DNA from: Nitrospinota bacterium
GTDB lineage: Bacteria > UBA8248
DNA length: 7,432 nucleotides
Assembly: GCA_029937135.1 (NCBI GenBank)
Contig: JAPYQX010000142.1
Location: 1-7,432 of the forward strand
Reading direction: 5' to 3'
In this document: positions 1 to 6,104 of the stretch, in pieces
Layout: every line of letters begins with the position of its first letter
Numbering within the stretch: position 1 is the stretch's first letter
The notes under the pieces: generated by a model
The model's database searches: none
The model's input: the letters and a program-made list of their open reading frames with translations, nothing else
Told to the model about the DNA's origin: nothing
Translations under genes and position numbers: made by a program

Positions 1-227
1 AGCAAGCGCTCGAAGCGCACGGGGTCCACCTCCGCACCCCGGTCGATCAGGAACGTCCGGATCATCGTCCGGTCGTCGAAGGCCAGATAGCGACCTCTGT
101 ATTGCGCTTCGGTGAGTTCGAGGCCCAACTCTTCCGAGAAAGTCCGCTGGAACGCGGCCAGATGGAACGGCTCGCTATCCGCGATCGTTCCGTCGAAATC
201 GAATATGAGAGCGCCGAGATCGGCCAT
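1..227 (-). CDS. HAD-superfamily hydrolase (subfamily IA, beta-phosphoglucomutase-like), 3' part cut off by window edge
   Basis: The N-terminal 75 residues of a HAD phosphatase/phosphomutase-type enzyme are present; the rest lies beyond base 1. Motif I is clear: IFDFDGTIADSEP at residues 8-20, with D10 as the predicted nucleophile and D12 as the general acid. Helical sequence typical of the start of a subfamily IA cap domain follows (about residues 21-75). Such enzymes hydrolyse or transfer phosphate on small cytosolic metabolites such as sugar phosphates or phosphoglycolate; the substrate cannot be read from this fragment. The ATG at 227-225 is the first possible start, because the SDR stop codon (236-234) lies in the same frame only two codons upstream. 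No well-spaced Shine-Dalgarno is visible, so translation probably couples to the upstream SDR gene. Family is confident; substrate and full length are unknown. Confidence 0.85.
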   Translation of the reverse strand, partial: MADLGALIFDFDGTIADSEPFHLAAFQRTFSEELGLELTEAQYRGRYLAFDDRTMIRTFLIDRGAEVDPVRFERL

Positions 228-233
228 AACGCG

Positions 234-998
234 CTAGATCCAGCCGCCTCCGTCCTCGAAGACGTTAACGCCCGTGATGTAGCCCGAGGCGTCCGAGGCC
301 AGAAAGACGCAAAGGCCCGCGATATCCTCGGGCTCGCCCATCCGGCCGAGGACGGTTTTCTCCTTCAACCAGTCCTCGGTTCCGGGGTTCTCTAGAGCAG
401 CCGCCGTCATGGGGGTGCGATGGGCGCCGGGCGAGATGCAGTTCACCCGCACCCCGAGGGGGCCCCACTCGACCGACAGGGAGCGCGTGAGGGAAGCGAC
501 CGCGGCCTTGCTCGCGTTATATACGGCCCGGGCGGCGCGGTGGCCGCGCTCGCCGAGGAATGTTCCCACGTTGATGATGCTCCCCTTCCCCCGGGCGGTC
601 ATGCCTTCGCCAACAGCCTGGCAGCACAGGAAGGTCCCGGTCAGATTGATGTCGATGACGCGACGCCACTCCTCCTCGGCGAGTTTGAGGGTCTCGTCCC
701 CGTTGTAAACGCCGGCCCCGTTCACGAGCACACCGATGGGCCCCAGGGCGCTCTCGGTTTCGCCGACCGCTTTTTTCACGTCGGCGGCTTTTGAAACGTC
801 GGCCGGAACAGCGAGGGCCTTTCGGCCCGTGCCGGTTATCAGCTTTTCGGTCTCGGCGAGGGCATCCGCCCGCCGGCCGGCGATGGCCACATCCGCGCCC
901 GCCTCGGCGAGAGCCACAGCCATGGCCTGGCCCAGGCCCGACCCGGCGCCCGTCACCAGGGCCACTTTGCCGTCAAGTTTCATTTTGTCCAGAATCAT
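234..998 (-). CDS. Short-chain dehydrogenase/reductase (SDR), FabG-like, 254 aa
   Basis: Classical SDR oxidoreductase, a cytosolic NAD(P)(H)-dependent enzyme acting on a carbonyl/alcohol pair. Visible motifs: the TGxxxGxG dinucleotide site at residues 16-23 (TGAGSGLG), basic R42-R43 after the second strand (suggesting NADP(H)), NGAG at 93-96, the structural/catalytic Asn at N118, YxxxK at Y160/K164, and the PG motif at 190-191. The C-terminus (YITG then DGGGWI) is typical of 250-residue SDRs. The usual catalytic Ser appears as Thr146 (NVGT). I chose the ATG at 998 because a strong AGGGGG lies 6 bases upstream and the family's N-terminus fits; a longer in-frame ATG at 1064 would add 22 residues unlike an SDR. 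The HAD gene follows 6 bp downstream, suggesting one transcript. It resembles gluconate-5-dehydrogenase or 3-oxoacyl-ACP reductase relatives, but the substrate is not assignable. Confidence 0.93.
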   Translation of the reverse strand: MILDKMKLDGKVALVTGAGSGLGQAMAVALAEAGADVAIAGRRADALAETEKLITGTGRKALAVPADVSKAADVKKAVGETESALGPIGVLVNGAGVYNGDETLKLAEEEWRRVIDINLTGTFLCCQAVGEGMTARGKGSIINVGTFLGERGHRAARAVYNASKAAVASLTRSLSVEWGPLGVRVNCISPGAHRTPMTAAALENPGTEDWLKEKTVLGRMGEPEDIAGLCVFLASDASGYITGVNVFEDGGGWI

Positions 999-1149
999 TC
1001 GATTCCCCCTGCTTTTTTCAAAAGCGGAATTATTAGAAGTATTTTCATAAATTAAGCGCCTCAAGCTAGGGGATATACTGGAGGAGTGTCAACCCGCGCG
1101 AGGGAAGTGCTCGGGGACGCTACTCCGAAAAACGGAAGGCCGTGAAATA
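999..1149. promoter_or_regulatory. Divergent intergenic region with weak promoter-like elements
   Basis: This 151-bp spacer separates the minus-strand SDR from the plus-strand methyltransferase and must hold both starts of transcription if they are not read from further away. It contains the most AT-rich stretch of the left half (about 1014-1055). On the plus strand a TATACT hexamer at 1074-1079 resembles a -10 box, but the matching -35 region is poor. On the minus strand TCTAAT at 1037-1032 matches five of six -10 positions, again without a correctly spaced -35; TTGAGG at 1064-1059 lies 21 bp away. The SDR Shine-Dalgarno (AGGGGG on the minus strand) is within 1005-1010. Treat the exact promoters as guesses. 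Confidence 0.35.
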
Positions 1150-1896
1150 ATGAGCGAACCGATTTCAGATGAAGAGTCCGCTCTTTCCTCCGGCCCATCG
1201 CCCCTGCCCCCTTGCCCCCTATGCGGGGAGGGGGCGGCCGAGCCCTTCGATACGGCCGACGGGCGGGAGTATCTCCACTGCCCCGTCTGCCGGTTGATAT
1301 TCGTTCCCCAAAAATACTGGCCCTCCCCATCGGAGGAGCGCGCCCGCTACGACATGCACCAGAACGCGCCGGACGATGAGGGCTATATTTCATTCCTGGA
1401 GACAATCGCCGCACCTCTAGCCAATCAGCTTCTCCTTGAGGTAAGTCCACCCGGCGCAAACCCCACAGGAGCCAGCCCCACCGGGGCAGGCTCTACTAGA
1501 ACCAGTGGCCTCGATTACGGCTGCGGCCCCGAGCCCGTGTTATGCCGCCTCCTCCAGGAAAGGGGATTCACGGTCCACCCCTACGATCCCCACTACTTTC
1601 CCGAAAATCCAGAGGGACCCTTTGACTTTATCGTCTCGACCGAAACCTTCGAGCACTTCCGCCACCCCCGCCGCGAGATGGAGCGCATCCGCGCCCTTCT
1701 CCGGCCGGGGGGACTGCTCGGAGTGATGACGGCTTTCTGGAGCGAGGAGGTATTCCGGGCGAACTGGCACTACCGGAGGGACTTCACCCACCTTTGCTTT
1801 TACCGGCGGGAGACGATCGAGTGGATTTGTGACGCCTTCGAATTCGAAACGCTCTGGAGCGACGAAAAGCGGGCCGTCATCCTCCGCCTCCTCTAA
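1150..1896 (+). CDS. Class I SAM-dependent methyltransferase with N-terminal zinc ribbon, 248 aa
   Basis: An N-terminal four-cysteine zinc ribbon (C22/C25 in CPLC, C44/C47 in CPVC) is followed by a Rossmann-type methyltransferase domain. SAM-binding motif I is LDYGCGP at 121-127, the acidic residue after the second strand is D146 (YDPHYFP), and FDFIVSTETFEHF (158-170) then LLRPGGLLGVMT (183-194) are the usual later motifs. The product is a cytosolic methyl transferase of unknown substrate. Family members usually run almost directly from a short Pro-Gly loop into GLDYGCGP. Here about 18 residues made of GA(N/S/G)(P/S)T units (102-116) are inserted at that point and are encoded by a palindromic repeat. 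The normal third Gly of motif I is Glu (GPEP, E128). The ATG at 1150 has GGAAGG about 10 bases upstream. The gene is transcribed away from the SDR pair and appears to stand alone. Confidence 0.88.
   Translation: MSEPISDEESALSSGPSPLPPCPLCGEGAAEPFDTADGREYLHCPVCRLIFVPQKYWPSPSEERARYDMHQNAPDDEGYISFLETIAAPLANQLLLEVSPPGANPTGASPTGAGSTRTSGLDYGCGPEPVLCRLLQERGFTVHPYDPHYFPENPEGPFDFIVSTETFEHFRHPRREMERIRALLRPGGLLGVMTAFWSEEVFRANWHYRRDFTHLCFYRRETIEWICDAFEFETLWSDEKRAVILRLL
1453..1497 (+). repeat. Three 15-bp in-frame tandem repeats containing a perfect-arm palindrome
   Basis: Three 15-bp units at 1453-1467, 1468-1482 and 1483-1497 encode GANPT, GASPT and GAGST inside the methyltransferase. Overlaid on them is an inverted repeat: GAGCC (1469-1473), A, GCCCC (1475-1479), loop ACC, GGGGC (1483-1487), A, GGCTC (1489-1493). 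That is two 5-bp arms separated by one opposed A/A. It sits exactly at the junction where the protein gains extra residues before the SAM motif. Confidence 0.85.
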
Positions 1897-1901
1897 TCCT
1901 A

Positions 1902-1990
1902 AGACCTCCGGGTAATCTTGATATCCCCGGGGCATAGGCTCCTGGCGCGAGACCGCGTGGCACCGGTAGGATAGCGATCTCCGGGGGTCT
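1902..1990. other. Extended imperfect hairpin in the spacer after the methyltransferase gene
   Basis: The outer arms AGACCTCCGG (1902-1911) and CCGGGGGTCT (1981-1990) pair over 10 positions with one G-U. Inside, 1920-1930 (GATATCCCCGG) can pair with 1963-1975 (CCGG, TA bulge, GGATAGC) with one mismatch. At the tip CGCG (1946-1949) and CGCG (1954-1957) close an AGAC loop. There is no following T run, so it is not a classic Rho-independent terminator. It could be a structured 3' end, a palindromic repeat of REP/MITE type, or an RNA element. Pairing was judged by eye only. Confidence 0.5.
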
Positions 1991-2011
1991 GTGGCATCCT
2001 CGGTGAAACGG

Positions 2012-2062
2012 AGTTGCACCAGACATTAAGTTGCACCCGGCATGGAGTCGCACTTGGCCCGG
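2012..2062 (+). repeat. Three tandem 17-bp imperfect repeats
   Basis: Units start at 2012, 2029 and 2046, each beginning AGT(T/C)GCAC. Units one and two share 13 of 17 bases, and units two and three share 12 of 17. No fourth copy is visible on either side. They lie 61-111 bp upstream of the GTG start of the hydroxyacid dehydrogenase, where they could be regulator-binding iterons or a repeat remnant. Confidence 0.75.
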
Positions 2063-2078
2063 GCTTTCCGGCCCGGGC
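2057..2078. other. Perfect 8-bp GC-only hairpin upstream of the hydroxyacid dehydrogenase
   Basis: GCCCGGGC at 2057-2064 and again at 2071-2078, separated by TTTCCG, forms an 8-bp stem with a 6-base loop. Each arm is itself palindromic. The hairpin overlaps the end of the 17-bp repeats and ends 44 bp before the GTG start. No poly-T tract follows, so termination of the methyltransferase transcript here would not be canonical. It may act in the 5' leader or be part of a repeat. Confidence 0.55.
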
Positions 2079-2122
2079 ATTCCGGCCAATACCTCAGCGA
2101 ATTTATTTTAGGGGGATACCCA

Positions 2123-3130
2123 GTGGCGAATGGCGTTGCGTGGATCACCACGACCTGGATCGGCGGTCTTGAGGATCAATTGGGAACCCTGCGCCCGCTC
2201 GAGGACGAAGCGGGCCTGGAGATCAAACTCGACTCCTCGGGCGTCCACCTGGACGAGGAGGAATTGCTCGCGGGGCTTCCGGGCGTTGTGGCCACCCTGC
2301 CGAGCAACGACACCTACTCGGCCCGCGTACTGGCCGCCGCCCCCGACCTCAAGATCATCTCCCGGACCGGTGTGGGGCTGAACGCCATCGACCTCGCCGC
2401 CGCCGCTGAAAACGGCATCGTCGTCACCCACGCCGTGGGCGAGAACCGCGACTCGGTGGCGGAGCACACCTTCGGCCTGATGCTCGGCGCCGCGAGGAAA
2501 ATCCCCTGGATGGACAAAGGCGTCCGCGAGGGGAAATGGGCCGAGCTCCGGATTCCCGCATCCCCCCTCAAGGGGAAAACGCTGGGCATCCTGGGGCTCG
2601 GGAACATCGGGAAAGAGGTCGCCTTTCGCGCCTCGGCCTTCGGCATGGAGATCATCGCCTGCGACATCGTGCGGGACGAGCGTTTCGCCGCCGAGGTCGG
2701 CGTTTATTTCCACTCGCTCGAAGAGGTGGCGAGCCGGGCCGACTACCTTTCCTGCCACCTTCCCCTGACCCCGGAATCGCGGGGAATCGTCAACCGCGAT
2801 CTGCTCAAGCTCATGAAGCCGGGCGCGTTCTTGATCAACACCTCGCGCGGCCCGGTGGTGGACATCGACGCCCTGGCCGAGGCGCTGGCTTCGGGAGGAA
2901 TCCGCGGGGCGGGAATCGACGTATTCCCCGAAGAGCCGCCCGACGCCTCGCACCCCTTGTTCGGCCTCGAAAATGTGATTGTGACGCCCCACGCGGCGGG
3001 GGTGGGTGAGGACGCCTGCGAGAACTGCGTCCGCCACGCCGTCCGGGCGGTGGTCGATTTCATGGCCGGGCGGGTCCCCTCGGATGTCGCCAACCCCGAG
3101 GTTCTGGAAAAAGTGGGGTTAACAGCATAA
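2123..3130 (+). CDS. D-isomer-specific 2-hydroxyacid dehydrogenase (phosphoglycerate dehydrogenase-like), 335 aa
   Basis: Cytosolic NAD-dependent oxidoreductase interconverting a 2-keto acid and a D-2-hydroxy acid. The catalytic domain (about 1-105 and 290-335) flanks a Rossmann domain with GLGNIG at 158-163 and D181 after the second strand, which favours NAD(H). The catalytic triad is intact: R242 (NTSRGP), E271 (FPEEP) and H290 (TPHAAG), with the 29-residue Arg-Glu spacing seen in SerA. There is no ACT or other C-terminal regulatory domain, so it is the short type; the substrate could be 3-phosphoglycerate, glyoxylate/hydroxypyruvate or another acid. I chose GTG at 2123 because AGGGGG lies 7 bases upstream and the protein then starts MANGVAWITTTW like the family. 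An in-frame ATG at 2042 would add 27 unrelated residues encoded by the repeats and hairpin. Confidence 0.92.
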   Translation: MANGVAWITTTWIGGLEDQLGTLRPLEDEAGLEIKLDSSGVHLDEEELLAGLPGVVATLPSNDTYSARVLAAAPDLKIISRTGVGLNAIDLAAAAENGIVVTHAVGENRDSVAEHTFGLMLGAARKIPWMDKGVREGKWAELRIPASPLKGKTLGILGLGNIGKEVAFRASAFGMEIIACDIVRDERFAAEVGVYFHSLEEVASRADYLSCHLPLTPESRGIVNRDLLKLMKPGAFLINTSRGPVVDIDALAEALASGGIRGAGIDVFPEEPPDASHPLFGLENVIVTPHAAGVGEDACENCVRHAVRAVVDFMAGRVPSDVANPEVLEKVGLTA

Positions 3131-3169
3131 TTCCAGCTTTCGGGGGCATCATTCCGGTTTTCGGGGCAT
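3130..3169 (+). repeat. Two-copy direct repeat at the end of the dehydrogenase gene
   Basis: ATTCC(A/G)G(C/T)TTTCGGGG(G)CAT occurs at 3130-3149 and again, one base shorter, at 3151-3169. The first base of copy one is the last base of the dehydrogenase stop codon. A shortened third match, CATTCCGGGG, lies at 3192-3201. Confidence 0.65.
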
Positions 3170-3342
3170 AATTCGAATATCGAATCTCCGGCATTCCGGG
3201 GTAGAATCCCGGGCGCCATGACAGATATTTCGTACGCATAACCAATTTTCACGAAAAGCCGTTTCTTTGTATTAAAACGGGATGAAATTCCGCCTCGCCG
3301 CCATTATACCAAATGCCGTCCCCTTCAAACGAAAGATAATTC
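3131..3342 (+). promoter_or_regulatory. Intergenic region before the M16 peptidase operon, with small inverted repeats and a candidate promoter
   Basis: No gene is recognisable in these 212 bases. Besides the direct repeat there are two small inverted repeats: ATTCGA (3171-3176) with TCGAAT (3180-3185), and CCGGG (3196-3200) with CCCGG (3208-3212). Neither is followed by a T run. The stretch 3226-3280 is AT-rich. TTTTCA at 3246-3251 and TATTAA at 3270-3275, 18 bp apart, each match four of six bases of the sigma-70 consensus and would suit a promoter for the two peptidase genes, with a leader of about 60 bases. The promoter call is weak. Confidence 0.35.
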
Positions 3343-4761
3343 ATGCGACGAATCGCCTTAGCACTCATCGCCGCTCTCCTGACCGCCTATCCAGTCTCGA
3401 TCGCGGTGGGCGGGGGGGAAATCTCGGGAGGCCCGGTGGATTCCTCCGGCCTTCTTCAGGTGCCCTGGAGGGTGACCGAACACCGCCTCTCGAACGGGAT
3501 GCGGGCCCTCCTGCTCCAGGACCGGCGGGCGCCCTCGATTGTTTTTCAGGTCTGGTACGGGGTGGGCAGCCGCGACGAGCCCAAGGGCAAGACAGGGGTC
3601 GCCCATATGCTCGAGCACATGATGTTCCGGGGAACCACGAAATACGGCCCCAAGGAATTCAGCAACATCGTCATGCGGAACGGGGGCACCCACAACGCCT
3701 TCACGAGCTTCGACTACACGGCCTACTTCGAGCGCATCGCCTCGGACCGTCTCGGCCTGGTGATGGGGCTCGAGGCCGACCGCATGATAAACCTCGTCCT
3801 CAAGGAGGAGGAACTCGCCCCCGAGCGGAAGGTCGTCATGGAGGAGCGCCGCTCGCGCACCGAGGACAGCCCCACCGGAGCGCTGTTCGAGAAACTCAGA
3901 GCCACCTCCTACACAAAACACGCCTACCGCAACCCCATCATCGGTTGGGCCGCGGACATCGACGGCTACTCGCTCGAGGATCTGGGCGACTTCTACAAGC
4001 GCTACTACACACCGAACAACGCGACCGCCGTCATTGTCGGGGATTTCGAGGTGGATGAAGCCATCCGGCTGCTCGAGAAACATTTCGGGCCGATTCCCTC
4101 GCGCCCCTTCGAGGGCAGGCCCCAGATGACGGAGCCCGAGCAGACGGCCCCGCGCCGGCTCACTCTCCGGAAGGAGGCGCAGCTTCCCTACGTCGCCATG
4201 GCCCACCATGCGCCGAACTGGAAGAACGAGGACGGCCCGGCGCTCCTCATGCTCGAAAACATCCTGGGCGGCGGCGAGACGAGCCGCCTCTACCAGCGCC
4301 TCGTCCGGAAGGACGCCATCGCCCTCGGAGCGGGCGCCGACTACACCTACGTATCCCTCGACCCGATGCTTTTCTACCTCTACGGGCAACCGGCTCCGGG
4401 CAAGAAAGCCATCGACGTTGAAAAAACCATCCTCGACGAGGTGAACCGCCTCATCCGCAAGGGCGTCTCCAAGGAGGAACTCGAGCGCAACCTGCGAAGC
4501 GTCGAGGCCCGGACCATCTTCGCCATGGACAGCCACTTCTACCGGGCCATGCAGCTCGGACGGGCGATGATCGCGGGCGACTGGCGGCTGGTGAGCGGCT
4601 ACCTGCCCTCCCTCGCCAAGGTCACCTCGGCGGACATCGTCCGGGTCGCGAAAAAGTATCTCCGCTCCCAAAACCGGACGACGGCAACGCTCGTCCCGAT
4701 TCCGCCCGGCGAAAAACAGCCCCAGCCCAAGAACGCGAAGAACCAAGGAGAAAGCCGGTGA
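3343..4761 (+). CDS. M16B zinc metallopeptidase, catalytic (HxxEH) subunit, exported, 472 aa
   Basis: Signal-peptide-like N-terminus: two Arg, then a hydrophobic stretch at about 4-21, cleavage probably near A21. The M16 N-terminal domain carries the inverted zinc motif HMLEH at 88-92 (H88 and H92 zinc ligands, E91 catalytic base) and the distal ligand E168, 76 residues past H92 as in mitochondrial processing peptidase beta. A second M16 domain (about 210-440) includes TPNNATAVIVGDF and ILGGGETSRLYQRL. The substrate-positioning Arg/Tyr pair usual in the second domain is replaced: aligned positions are V321 and L328. The subunit should therefore need the downstream partner, whose gene overlaps by 4 bases (GTGA). 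Predicted role is degradation or processing of peptides in the periplasm. The tail from 455 is Pro/Lys/Gln-rich. Upstream of the ATG only a weak GAAAG is visible. Confidence 0.93.
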   Translation: MRRIALALIAALLTAYPVSIAVGGGEISGGPVDSSGLLQVPWRVTEHRLSNGMRALLLQDRRAPSIVFQVWYGVGSRDEPKGKTGVAHMLEHMMFRGTTKYGPKEFSNIVMRNGGTHNAFTSFDYTAYFERIASDRLGLVMGLEADRMINLVLKEEELAPERKVVMEERRSRTEDSPTGALFEKLRATSYTKHAYRNPIIGWAADIDGYSLEDLGDFYKRYYTPNNATAVIVGDFEVDEAIRLLEKHFGPIPSRPFEGRPQMTEPEQTAPRRLTLRKEAQLPYVAMAHHAPNWKNEDGPALLMLENILGGGETSRLYQRLVRKDAIALGAGADYTYVSLDPMLFYLYGQPAPGKKAIDVEKTILDEVNRLIRKGVSKEELERNLRSVEARTIFAMDSHFYRAMQLGRAMIAGDWRLVSGYLPSLAKVTSADIVRVAKKYLRSQNRTTATLVPIPPGEKQPQPKNAKNQGESR

Positions 4762-6104
4762 ACCCTCTACGTTGGATTCTCCGCGCCGCGGGCGCGCTTA
4801 TCATCAGCCTTGCCGTCTCTCTTCCCGCCTCGGCGGCGGTCCTCACCTACGACCGCGAGGAGCTTCCGGGCGGAGCCGTCCTTCTCGTCAAGGAGTCGCA
4901 AGAACTCCCGATCATCACCATCCGGGTTTCCTTTCCCGGCGGGACGCGCTACGAGCCTCTGGAAAAGCAGGGGCTCGCCAACTTGACGGCCGGAATGCTC
5001 GTCAGGGGAACCCGGCGGCGAAGCTCCTCGGCCATCGAGAAGCTAAACGACCGGATCGGCGGCGGAGTGGGGGTGAGCGCGGGCCGCGATTTCTCGGCCG
5101 CCTCGATCCGCCTACTCACCCGAGACCTTGAGCGGGGAATGGATCTTCTCGCCGATGTCCTCAGAAGACCGCTCTTCCCCGGAAAAGAGTTGGAGAAGAT
5201 GAAAACCAGAACGCTGGGCGGCCTTCAGCGCAAGAAAGACCGCCCGGGCCATCTCGCCGACCGCGCTTTCCGCGAGCGCCTCTTCGGCTCCCATCCCTAC
5301 GGGCGGCAGGTGGAGGGCACTCCCGAGACCATCAAAAAAATCAGGCGAAAGGATCTGGTTAAATTCCACCGGCAGCGCTACGGGATGAAGGGAGCGATTT
5401 TCATTTTCGTGGGCGATATCTCTCTCGCCCGCGCCCGGGGGCTCGTCATGGGTCATTTCGGGGGGTGGCGGTCCCGGCCGGGACCCTCCCCGGTGGAGCC
5501 CGCCGGATCGAACGAGGCTAAGGGTAAGATGACCATTATCAAGATCGACCGGCCCTTCAAGCAGGCGACCGTCCTGCTCGGGAACCGATCCATCTCCCGG
5601 CGCCACAAGGACTTCTACGCCGCCCGCGTGATGAACTACATCCTCGGCGGAGGGAGCTTCGAGAGCCGGATCACGAAAAACATCCGCGAGGAAAAAGGCC
5701 TCGTCTACTCGGCCTACAGCTACTTCGCCGCCGGGATGGACACGGGGCACTGGCGCCTTTCGCTTCAGACGAAAAATGCCAGCGCCAATCAGGCCATCGC
5801 CGAAGCGATCATCGAAATTCGAAAGATGCAGGACGAAGGGGTGGGTGATCGTGAACTCTCCGAGGCGAAAGCCTTCATTACCGGAAATTTCGCCACTCGG
5901 TTTCAATCCTCCTCGCGCATCGCCGAATACATCCTCGCCGTCGAGCGCCTCGGCTTCGGTCCCGGCTACGCCGACGAGTATCTCGACCTCATCAGCGCGG
6001 TGACGAAGGATCAGGTCCAGAAGGCGGCGAAAAAACACATTCGCCTCGACGAGGCCGTCCTCACCGTCGTCGGAATCCTGGACGAGGCGAAGCTGGAATA
6101 CTAG
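4758..6104 (+). CDS. M16B peptidase-like subunit without zinc site (partner subunit), exported, 448 aa
   Basis: Second subunit of the presumed heterodimer. A signal peptide is clear: positively charged start, hydrophobic 10-22, and an ASA cleavage site at 24-26. The N-terminal M16 domain aligns with its neighbour, but the HxxEH motif is lost: GLANLTAGML at 72-81 gives N75, A78 and G79 in place of His, Glu and His. It cannot bind catalytic zinc in the normal way. The C-terminal domain keeps the Arg/Tyr pair: R310 and Y317 in REEKGLVY, 7 residues apart as in active M16 enzymes. The start is a GTG overlapping the upstream TGA (GTGA), with GGAG 7 bases upstream, so the two subunits are translationally coupled. 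This fits the known two-gene arrangement of bacterial M16B enzymes, in which one subunit cuts and the other holds substrate. Confidence 0.92.
   Translation: MNPLRWILRAAGALIISLAVSLPASAAVLTYDREELPGGAVLLVKESQELPIITIRVSFPGGTRYEPLEKQGLANLTAGMLVRGTRRRSSSAIEKLNDRIGGGVGVSAGRDFSAASIRLLTRDLERGMDLLADVLRRPLFPGKELEKMKTRTLGGLQRKKDRPGHLADRAFRERLFGSHPYGRQVEGTPETIKKIRRKDLVKFHRQRYGMKGAIFIFVGDISLARARGLVMGHFGGWRSRPGPSPVEPAGSNEAKGKMTIIKIDRPFKQATVLLGNRSISRRHKDFYAARVMNYILGGGSFESRITKNIREEKGLVYSAYSYFAAGMDTGHWRLSLQTKNASANQAIAEAIIEIRKMQDEGVGDRELSEAKAFITGNFATRFQSSSRIAEYILAVERLGFGPGYADEYLDLISAVTKDQVQKAAKKHIRLDEAVLTVVGILDEAKLEY
5470..5485. repeat. Perfect 16-bp palindrome inside the non-catalytic M16 gene
   Basis: GGTCCCGG followed directly by CCGGGACC reads the same on both strands. 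It encodes part of the Ser/Pro/Gly-rich linker between the two M16 domains (about residues 237-256), where protein constraint is low. It could be chance in GC-rich DNA. Confidence 0.7.

Noticed and set aside
1061..1459. A 132-codon minus-strand frame across the divergent spacer and the methyltransferase start
   Set aside because: It overlaps the zinc-ribbon coding sequence antisense and yields an Arg/Pro-rich product with no domain.
2057..2078. Rho-independent terminator for the methyltransferase gene
   Set aside because: The stem is strong, but no T-rich tract follows it, so I list it only as a hairpin.
1897..2122. tRNA, riboswitch or CRISPR array in the structured spacer
   Set aside because: No acceptor/T-loop pattern, no known riboswitch core recognised, and the 17-bp repeats are adjacent without spacers, unlike CRISPR.
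2108..3037. A 309-codon minus-strand open frame opposite the hydroxyacid dehydrogenase
   Set aside because: The plus strand carries the intact catalytic triad and Rossmann motif; the antisense product has no recognisable features and no convincing start region.
3218..3241. A 7-residue mini-frame (MTDISYA) as a possible leader peptide
   Set aside because: No ribosome binding site, no regulatory codon run and no attenuator-like hairpins tied to it.
3282..4058. A 258-codon plus-strand frame starting before and overlapping the first M16 gene
   Set aside because: Arg/Gly/Pro-rich out-of-frame translation, typical of a shifted frame in GC-rich DNA; the M16 frame is clearly the real one.
3358..4746. 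A 462-codon open frame on the minus strand covering the catalytic M16 gene
   Set aside because: It is an antisense shadow of a gene with clear M16 motifs. The predicted protein shows no recognisable domain, and long antisense frames are expected in GC-rich coding DNA.
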